Of a stretch of 11,884 bases of DNA, positions 7,013 through 11,884 are shown in pieces. Origin of the DNA: UBA349 sp964444115 (GTDB lineage: Archaea; Methanobacteriota; Methanobacteria; Methanobacteriales; Methanobacteriaceae); assembly GCA_964444115.1 (NCBI GenBank), contig CAYUFT010000064.1:1-11884 (forward strand). The letters run 5' to 3'. Under the pieces are notes generated by a model. That model was not told the DNA's origin. It was given only the letters and a program-made list of their open reading frames with translations, and made no database searches. Within the stretch, counting starts at the first letter, position 1. The number at the start of each line of letters is the position of its first letter. Made by a program: the position numbers and the translations under genes.

Positions 7013-7987
7013 ATGCAGGAACAAATACTAGAAATTTTATATGCAAACGAGGGAAAATACGTTTTACATAAAGAAATTAGTTCCCTACTTAATATTAATA
7101 AAAAAGAATTAAAAGAAAGCATCGAAGCTCTGGAAGAATATGGGTATGTCTTTAATTCATCCCCTGAAGTAGGAATACAAGTAGTTGAATCTCCAAACCT
7201 TATTTTACCATATGAAATAAAAAAAGGCCTTAAAACAGATTACATAGGCCAGAACATTCATTATTTTAGCGAAATTGACTCAACTAATAATGTAGCTAAA
7301 AAACTGGCTGAGGAAGGTGCCCCAGAAGGTACAATAATAATTGCAGAAACCCAAACTCGCGGAAGAGGTCGAAGAGGTAAACAGTGGATATCACCAGCAG
7401 GCGGTGTCTGGATGTCTATAATACTACGCCCCCAAATTCCACCATCAGAAGCCCCTCAATTAACTCTTATGACTGGAGTGGCAGTAGCTGAAACCATAAA
7501 AAATAAATTTGGACTAGATGTGGGAATTAAATGGCCTAATGATATATTAATTGGTTCTAGAAAAGTTTGTGGAATATTGACCGAAGCAAATGCCAAATTC
7601 AGTACACTCGATTACGTGGTTGTGGGGATTGGAATTGATGCCAATGTTAATACTGAAAATTTTCCATCAGATATTCAGAAAAGTGCAACTTCACTCAAGA
7701 AAGAGTTAAATGAGGATATTAGAGGTCCAGAATTAGTTCAGGAATTTCTAAAAATATTCGAAGATACTTACAACAAATTTAAAGAAGGTAGTTTTCCTGA
7801 AATACTGGGCGAATGGCGAAGAATGTCTAAAACTATAGGAAGCTATGTTGAAGTTCGAAAACAGTTGGGAAAAATAGTTAGAGGAGAAGCTATCGGTATA
7901 AATAATGAAGGAGCACTTATTTTAGAATTAGACAATGGAACTCTTCGTAAAGTAATATCTGGAGAATGCTTGCACATTGAAAAATAA
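7013..7987 (+). CDS. birA: Biotin protein ligase with N-terminal helix-turn-helix (BirA, bifunctional type)
   Basis: Activates biotin to biotinyl-AMP and attaches it to a lysine of the carboxyl-carrier protein, here most probably PycB. In two-domain members it also represses biotin genes. With the chosen start the product is 324 residues, close to E. coli BirA (321). A winged HTH occupies about 1-60 (QEQILEILYANEG onward). The catalytic domain follows, with the biotinyl-AMP loop GRGRRG at 117-122 followed by KQW, and KWPND at 173-177 followed by VCGIL. A C-terminal SH3-like domain (GEAIGINNEGALILEL) lies at about 291-306. An earlier in-frame ATG at 6971 lacks a ribosome binding site and adds 14 non-family residues. 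The ATG at 7013 has AGGGGT 6 nt before it. It lies downstream of pycA in the same direction, as reported for Methanothermobacter. Confidence 0.93.
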   Translation: MQEQILEILYANEGKYVLHKEISSLLNINKKELKESIEALEEYGYVFNSSPEVGIQVVESPNLILPYEIKKGLKTDYIGQNIHYFSEIDSTNNVAKKLAEEGAPEGTIIIAETQTRGRGRRGKQWISPAGGVWMSIILRPQIPPSEAPQLTLMTGVAVAETIKNKFGLDVGIKWPNDILIGSRKVCGILTEANAKFSTLDYVVVGIGIDANVNTENFPSDIQKSATSLKKELNEDIRGPELVQEFLKIFEDTYNKFKEGSFPEILGEWRRMSKTIGSYVEVRKQLGKIVRGEAIGINNEGALILELDNGTLRKVISGECLHIEK

Positions 7988-8020
7988 TTATATAGAAATC
8001 TAAAAATTAAGAGATGAGAA

Positions 8021-8047
8021 TTATTTTTTATTATTTTATTTTATATA
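8021..8047 (+). terminator. Oligo-T terminator after birA
   Basis: A run of 27 bases made almost only of T (TTATTTTTTATTATTTTATT, then TTATATA) starts 34 nt after the birA stop, between convergent genes. This is the form of the archaeal intrinsic terminator. Confidence 0.55.
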
Positions 8048-8073
8048 CCATTAATAATTCATATTTTGTTCAG

Positions 8074-9132
8074 TTACTTGGATTTTATAATAACCGGGCC
8101 TACCTTCTCAAATTTCTTTTCCAAATTATGGAAGTCTAAATAATTTCCATGGTAGCTTACTTCAAATTTAGTTCTGAGGAATTTTTCCACCACATTTAAA
8201 TTTGTCAGGGTATGCATGGTCAACCGAGATAATTCTACTTTGGAATTTCCTGCTATAGCCATGTAAGGGATAATTTGATCAGCCATGTGCTCATCAATAG
8301 CAGAATTACTTTTAAGAGAAACTAATAATTCATTTGTAGCTTCTTCACCCACTATTTCGGCAGGTTTGCCTGGTTTTCCTATAGAACTACCACCTAACCT
8401 TGTATTTCCTTGTGCCCATAATACTATTCCTGATCCAGGACCATTATTATTAGAAGAGTGTTCTACATCAATATCAATATCGAAACCTGTTTTTTTTAGC
8501 ATTCTTTCTGCAGAAGTGGCTTGTCTTTCGGCAACGTGGATAGGAAGATTTGAAGCGTGCGAAATACCTTTAATAGAATCTATTTCTGATTTTAAGATAT
8601 TTATGGGATTAAGCTTTTTTAATGGGAAAATTTCAGCTTTTACTTCTCCCCCACCTTCAGGATAGTGGCCTCTTTTTATGAGGTCTATATTGGCATCATA
8701 TCCCATTTTCTCGAGTACGGGTAAAGTAACATTTTTAATATAATCTATTGATGGGGCCCATCGAATATCAGTTCCACCAGTAATTTGAATTTTAGAAGAT
8801 TTAAAAGCAAAAGGAGCTATAATCATGAAAGATTGTAATATTAATCCTATACTACCTGCAGTTTTAACATCCAATTGAAAATTTCCACTTTTTAATTCAC
8901 CCGGATGAAACTCAAATTCAGATGAACCCAAATGCAATCCATCAATAGAAGCATTGGAAATCTGGCCCACAGATTTAACAGAATTTAGATGTTGGGCAGC
9001 CAGTCCCATTTTATTGCGTTTAGCCCTGATATTAAAAATATGAATTGGCTTTGAGGTTAGAGCAGATAATGCAGTAGAAATTCTAACTATAGAACCCCCA
9101 CCTTCCCCCAAAGAACCATCGATGTCAATCAT
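8074..9132 (-). CDS. rtcA: RNA 3'-terminal phosphate cyclase
   Basis: Converts an RNA 3'-phosphate to a 2',3'-cyclic phosphate using ATP, through an enzyme-AMP intermediate on a histidine. The product has 352 residues, near the family length (about 340). Visible features are the family start DGSLGEGGGSIVR at 5-17, NIRAKRNKMGLAAQHLNSVK at 34-53, GHYPEGGGEVKAE at 155-167, and the inserted domain at about 180-275. DEHMADQIIPYMA lies at 280-292, with His282 at the place of the catalytic histidine of E. coli RtcA. The ATG is preceded by GAGGA at 9138-9142 with 5-nt spacing. It starts 60 nt after the PLP-enzyme gene in the same direction, so the two may be co-transcribed. The cyclic end can feed RNA ligation by RtcB, which is not in this window. 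The eukaryotic non-catalytic Rcl1 type is unlikely because the histidine is present. Confidence 0.94.
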   Translation of the reverse strand: MIDIDGSLGEGGGSIVRISTALSALTSKPIHIFNIRAKRNKMGLAAQHLNSVKSVGQISNASIDGLHLGSSEFEFHPGELKSGNFQLDVKTAGSIGLILQSFMIIAPFAFKSSKIQITGGTDIRWAPSIDYIKNVTLPVLEKMGYDANIDLIKRGHYPEGGGEVKAEIFPLKKLNPINILKSEIDSIKGISHASNLPIHVAERQATSAERMLKKTGFDIDIDVEHSSNNNGPGSGIVLWAQGNTRLGGSSIGKPGKPAEIVGEEATNELLVSLKSNSAIDEHMADQIIPYMAIAGNSKVELSRLTMHTLTNLNVVEKFLRTKFEVSYHGNYLDFHNLEKKFEKVGPVIIKSK

Positions 9133-9192
9133 GATATTCCTCGATATTAAATGAAGTATGTAAATTAATATAATATTAATATTTAATAAAAT

Positions 9193-10371
9193 TTAGTTAA
9201 AAATTATATTTCTACACTTTTCAGTGTCATCAACCACATTTAACAGCAAATCTAGCGAATTTAAAATTAAATCAGTTAATTCATCTAGATCTAAAATTTT
9301 AGAATCCTTGGCAGCTAAATCAAATCTCACTGTGGGTGATGCACCAGGCATTCCTACCGCAGGAATAGTTAAAATACCATAACTCTTGAGTAAAATCAGG
9401 GCCCATACAAATGAGATGTCCGAAGAAGATAAAGAAGTTTTAATACCTCTCTCCTCAATTTGTGATTTTAAAACATCAGGATATATCATAACACCAGTAG
9501 GTGACTCTTCAAAACCTTTGAATTTATAATTTAAAGATTTATTAAGCTCATGTTTTTTTTCTAATGAGTTTAAAAGAATTTCAGAGTTAAAACTTTCTAA
9601 GGCCCTTACCATACCCGCCACCAGAGGAGGTTGAGCTTCTAATCCAAATTGATGTGCTTTAGATTTGATTTCATTCATTAAATCTTCACTTCCAGACATC
9701 AAACCCCCTCGAGGGCCATCCATAAGCTTGTCTGTGCTGGTAACTACCAGATCTGCACCTAATTCAATGGCCGTTGGTTGATTAAAAATTACAGTTCTTA
9801 ATCTAGCTCCAGAAGCATCATCAACCAGTACTGGGACTCCACCATCCGAAGACTTTGAATGAGATTTAGCCTTATTGATTATCTCCTTAAATTCTTTTAC
9901 ATCAATAACCTGGTGATCCATGGTTGATCCAGTTATAACTATTAAAGAAGTATCATCTGGTATGAAAAAGTTTTCTAAATCATCAAATTCAATGTAATTA
10001 GCACCTATAAGCTCACAACTACGAGGAATAGATGGATGAGACGGTAATTTTGGTAAATAATGAACTACATAACTTCCAGGTCTTGCAAGAGCCAATATTG
10101 TAGCCAATATGCCAGAACTTGTTCTATTAAAACCTAAAACCTTTTCTCCACCGAGATGTTTTTTCCCCATTTGAAGCAGTTGATCTTCAAAAATTGCAGG
10201 CCCCACATAAGTTTCCAAAAGTTTTAAATCCTCATCATTAAGCAAAAATCCTCCGGAAAGCCCAGTTAGATCATATAGTTTATTTCGACCATCAGATTGT
10301 ATAATTTTTTTAATTATTATCAGAGAATTCTCTCTCTTTTTAACTTCGTGAATATTAGTCTCAACAATCAT
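9193..10371 (-). CDS. PLP-dependent enzyme of the MJ0158 (SelA-like) family, function unknown
   Basis: A fold-type I pyridoxal-phosphate protein of 392 residues. The Schiff-base lysine is Lys215 in VVTSTDKLMDGPRGG (209-223), and the ring-nitrogen aspartate is in VLVDDASGAR at 181-190. A glycine/serine phosphate-binding stretch (FNRTSSGILATILALARPG) lies at 81-99. A conserved C-terminal TIPAVGMPGASPTVRFDLAAKD lies at about 335-356, of which GMPGASPTVRFD is the clearest part. It resembles selenocysteine synthase SelA and the archaeal MJ0158 group, for which SelA activity was not supported, to my knowledge. The substrate is unknown; cystathionine-lyase-like or transaminase-like chemistry is possible. 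The ATG has TGAGGT at 10379-10384 with 7-nt spacing and a TATA region upstream. It probably heads a two-gene unit with rtcA. Confidence 0.88.
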   Translation of the reverse strand: MIVETNIHEVKKRENSLIIIKKIIQSDGRNKLYDLTGLSGGFLLNDEDLKLLETYVGPAIFEDQLLQMGKKHLGGEKVLGFNRTSSGILATILALARPGSYVVHYLPKLPSHPSIPRSCELIGANYIEFDDLENFFIPDDTSLIVITGSTMDHQVIDVKEFKEIINKAKSHSKSSDGGVPVLVDDASGARLRTVIFNQPTAIELGADLVVTSTDKLMDGPRGGLMSGSEDLMNEIKSKAHQFGLEAQPPLVAGMVRALESFNSEILLNSLEKKHELNKSLNYKFKGFEESPTGVMIYPDVLKSQIEERGIKTSLSSSDISFVWALILLKSYGILTIPAVGMPGASPTVRFDLAAKDSKILDLDELTDLILNSLDLLLNVVDDTEKCRNIIFN

Positions 10372-10422
10372 AAATAAAACCTCATTGGATCATGAATATT
10401 AATTCCTGGCTTAAATATTGAT

Positions 10423-10445
10423 TATTTATAAGAAAATTATTTATA
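10423..10445 (-). promoter_or_regulatory. Promoter of the PLP-enzyme gene with duplicated TATA box
   Basis: TATAAATA occurs twice on the minus strand (10438-10445 and 10423-10430), 15 bp apart, within near-identical units (plus strand ATTATTTATAAGAAA, then ATTATTTATAAAAAT). The nearer copy predicts transcription starting around 10400, leaving a leader of about 30 nt that holds the ribosome binding site at 10379-10384. Confidence 0.55.
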
Positions 10446-10516
10446 AAAATATAATTCCGGATTTACTATTCTTTAGTAACTTGGAAACAAAAATCATGAA
10501 AAAATCAATTCAATAT

Positions 10517-10530
10517 GTAAATAAAAATAA
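10517..10530 (-). terminator. Possible oligo-U terminator of the NYN-domain gene
   Basis: The minus strand reads TTATTTTTATTTAC, about 115 nt after the stop codon and before the next promoter. It is tentative in such AT-rich DNA. The rest of the spacer 10446-10645 shows no gene or clear structure. Confidence 0.25.
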
Positions 10531-10645
10531 ATTTAAATCTAATATTTACTAAACAACAAATGAACAATAATTTGTCTCTATTTTTTCTAAATTATCTATT
10601 AATTATGTTTATTCGATTACAGAATTAATTAGGAGCAGATATCCA

Positions 10646-11173
10646 TTAGATAGTCTCTTTTGGTTCACTATGGCGACCATTTTTGTCTTTTCCATTTTCA
10701 GCTTTTAATATGATAGCATCATCAGCAGAATTCTGAAGTGCCGCACTAAATCCCGGTTCTGCCCCTATAACAATAGTATCTTTTCCATTTTCTTTGGCCT
10801 TATTAATTATTGGTAAAAAATCAGCATCACGAGTCATAAGTGCTATAACATCAATATTAGGGTTATAAATTAATTCCATAGCTTCTACAGCCATATAAAC
10901 ATCAGTATCTCCAGCCACAACAATAGGAGTAAATCCTTGATTTACAATTGCTTCTATCAGTTTATCAGAAGCATATTGATTTAAAAGAACCTTACCCACC
11001 CTCATATTTCCATATTCCGCCATTATTCCCCTTACTAAATCTAAATTAAGGCTGAATTCTTTTCTTAACATGTTAGGACCATCAACTAACAATCCTACAT
11101 TTTTTTCGTCAGCCTCCTTCCTTTTAAGGGGGATATAATCTTTTAAGGAAGTTAGTTTTTCAAAACTACGCAT
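10646..11173 (-). CDS. NYN/PIN-like domain protein (TIGR00288/LabA-like), putative RNase
   Basis: A small protein (175 residues with the chosen start) of the archaeal TIGR00288 group in the NYN branch of PIN-like metal-dependent nucleases. The expected acidic active-site set is present: VDGPNM with Asp31 and Asn34, AGDTDVYMAVEAME with Asp89 and Asp91, and LMTRDADFLP with Asp116 and Asp118. The fold ends near residue 158, and the tail is polar and charged (NGKDKNGRHSEPKETI). RNA cleavage is predicted from the family, not shown; a specific substrate is unknown. The frame is open 13 codons further upstream, but GGAGGA at 11182-11187 is spaced 8 nt from the ATG at 11171-11173, so I use that. It appears to be a single-gene unit. 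Confidence 0.88.
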   Translation of the reverse strand: MRSFEKLTSLKDYIPLKRKEADEKNVGLLVDGPNMLRKEFSLNLDLVRGIMAEYGNMRVGKVLLNQYASDKLIEAIVNQGFTPIVVAGDTDVYMAVEAMELIYNPNIDVIALMTRDADFLPIINKAKENGKDTIVIGAEPGFSAALQNSADDAIILKAENGKDKNGRHSEPKETI

Positions 11174-11181
11174 TTTTTGTA

Positions 11182-11187
11182 TCCTCC
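11182..11187 (-). promoter_or_regulatory. Ribosome binding site that fixes the start of the NYN gene
   Basis: GGAGGA lies 8 nt before the ATG at 11171-11173 and inside the longer open frame. The upstream ATG at 11210-11212 has no comparable site. Confidence 0.8.
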
Positions 11188-11212
11188 AATTATTTGAAAT
11201 TATTAAAAACAA

Positions 11213-11825
11213 TGATTAAGAGAAAAAGCTAAAATTCTGATTCCTCTTTAATATTAATGCTAAAATATTTGGTTTTTCTAGAATATATAATTGTGGCAAA
11301 TTTGATTATGTTCCACATAATAAACTAAAACATTATTTAAAGTTGTATCAAAGTTTTAATATTAAAATCCTGCTGTAATTATTTATATTTAATATTGATT
11401 TATTCTTAATTACTTTATTTCAATTTTAAAGTCAGATAAATCTTTTATTCAAAAATTTATTTAAAGTTCCATCTAATCTACAAAGTAACATTACATAATA
11501 AACTATTAAATAATTATGCCCAATTTAAACCGCAATCCATCACCATTCATTTACAATTCTAGAATTATTTAAGATTTATTTAAAAAAAATATTACATAAA
11601 AAAATTTCTTCTGATTTTTAAATCAAATAATTAATTAAAATAAGATAAATCTTTAAAAATAAAAAAATAGCTTAATTAATCTAAAAATTAAACTCTAAAA
11701 CACCTGATTATTTATTCATTAGTAAGATTTATAAATTAAATTCATGCCCAAAAAAAGTTAAAGAAGATTTAATATTCAATTACTAAATAATTAATTTATA
11801 ATAAATAAAATGAAAAATTATAGAA
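11213..11825. other. Long AT-rich intergenic region without a recognised gene
   Basis: About 610 bp with no credible reading frame on either strand. It contains a 12-bp perfect palindrome AATTCTAGAATT (11555-11566), a short less AT-rich patch at 11518-11552, and four copies of the 9-mer AAGATTTAT or its complement (11436-11444, 11571-11579, 11645-11653, 11724-11732). It must contain the promoter of the NYN gene and the end of the gene to the right. No tRNA, C/D-box RNA or CRISPR repeat was recognised. Confidence 0.55.
11284..11291 (-). promoter_or_regulatory. Possible TATA box of the NYN gene
   Basis: The minus strand reads CAATTATATATTC here. Initiation about 25 bp downstream would leave a leader of roughly 85-90 nt. 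Many other AT-rich matches exist nearby, so this is weak. Confidence 0.3.
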
Positions 11826-11884
11826 TTACTCTATTTCCAGTGAAAATTCATCCTGGAATAGATCCCCTACAACCTTCAAATCTT
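11826..11884 (-). CDS. C-terminal end of an unrecognised gene, cut by the window edge
   Basis: The last 18 codons of a minus-strand frame (DLKVVGDLFQDEFSLEIE, then TAA) enter from the right edge. The acidic/hydrophobic composition looks like a real protein C-terminus. It is too short to place in a family. A plus-strand ATG at 11810 is also open to the edge but has no ribosome binding site and a less natural translation, so I prefer the minus-strand reading. Confidence 0.45.
   Translation of the reverse strand, partial: DLKVVGDLFQDEFSLEIE

Noticed and set aside
8285..8665. Plus-strand open frame of 126 codons inside rtcA
   Set aside because: The opposite strand encodes a complete RtcA with its catalytic motifs; the plus-strand translation has no family features and no start signal.
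11315..11505. 13-base repeat ACATAATAAACTA occurring twice
   Set aside because: One such match is roughly what chance gives in 600 bp of this composition, and the flanks do not extend it.
11518..11552. Possible short peptide or C/D-box RNA in the less AT-rich patch
   Set aside because: Reading frames are at most 14 codons. A GTGATGG resembles a C box, but no D box follows at a suitable place.
11810..11884. Plus-strand gene starting at the ATG at 11810
   Set aside because: There is no ribosome binding site and the translation is unnatural; the minus-strand C-terminus reads better, though the edge prevents certainty.

Overview
The window looks like a chromosomal segment of a methanogenic archaeon of the Methanobacteriales (Methanobacterium-like). 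The reasons are archaeal-type ribosomal proteins in archaeal order, a stand-alone PycA-type biotin carboxylase next to a biotin protein ligase, an MJ0158-family PLP protein, very AT-rich spacers with TTTATATA-type promoters, and GGAGG ribosome binding sites. From memory of Methanothermobacter, the order SPOUT methylase - L3 - L4 - L23 - L2 - S19 is the MTH1-MTH6 block, and pycA lies at the other end of that gene numbering. The neighbourhood therefore appears syntenic with that genome.

Layout. (1) About 1-4290, minus strand: the start of the large ribosomal protein operon. A promoter near 4275-4287 and a leader of about 100 nt precede the SPOUT RNA methylase, then L3, L4, L23, L2 and S19. S19 is broken after about 53 residues. 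From about 217 to the left edge the minus strand encodes a different, bacterial-looking glycosidase-like protein fragment, so this end is probably a misassembly. (2) 4380-5051, minus: a METTL5-like N6-adenine rRNA methylase. (3) 5391-7987, plus: pycA (biotin carboxylase subunit of pyruvate carboxylase) and birA (biotin ligase with an N-terminal helix-turn-helix), a functional pair for anaplerotic oxaloacetate synthesis. (4) 8074-10371, minus: an MJ0158-family PLP enzyme of unknown role followed by RtcA, the RNA 3'-phosphate cyclase. (5) 10646-11173, minus: a small NYN/PIN-like putative RNase. (6) 11213-11825: about 600 bp of AT-rich DNA with no convincing gene, then the last 18 codons of an unrecognised minus-strand gene at the right edge.

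Theme. Apart from pycA/birA and the PLP enzyme, the genes concern the ribosome and RNA: ribosomal proteins, two RNA methylases, an RNA end-modifying cyclase and a putative RNase. This is mostly ordinary housekeeping DNA. I see no mobile element, CRISPR array, rRNA, tRNA or defence system. The strongest anomaly is the S19 break. The next are the dyad-rich leader of the ribosomal operon and the uncharacterised PLP protein.
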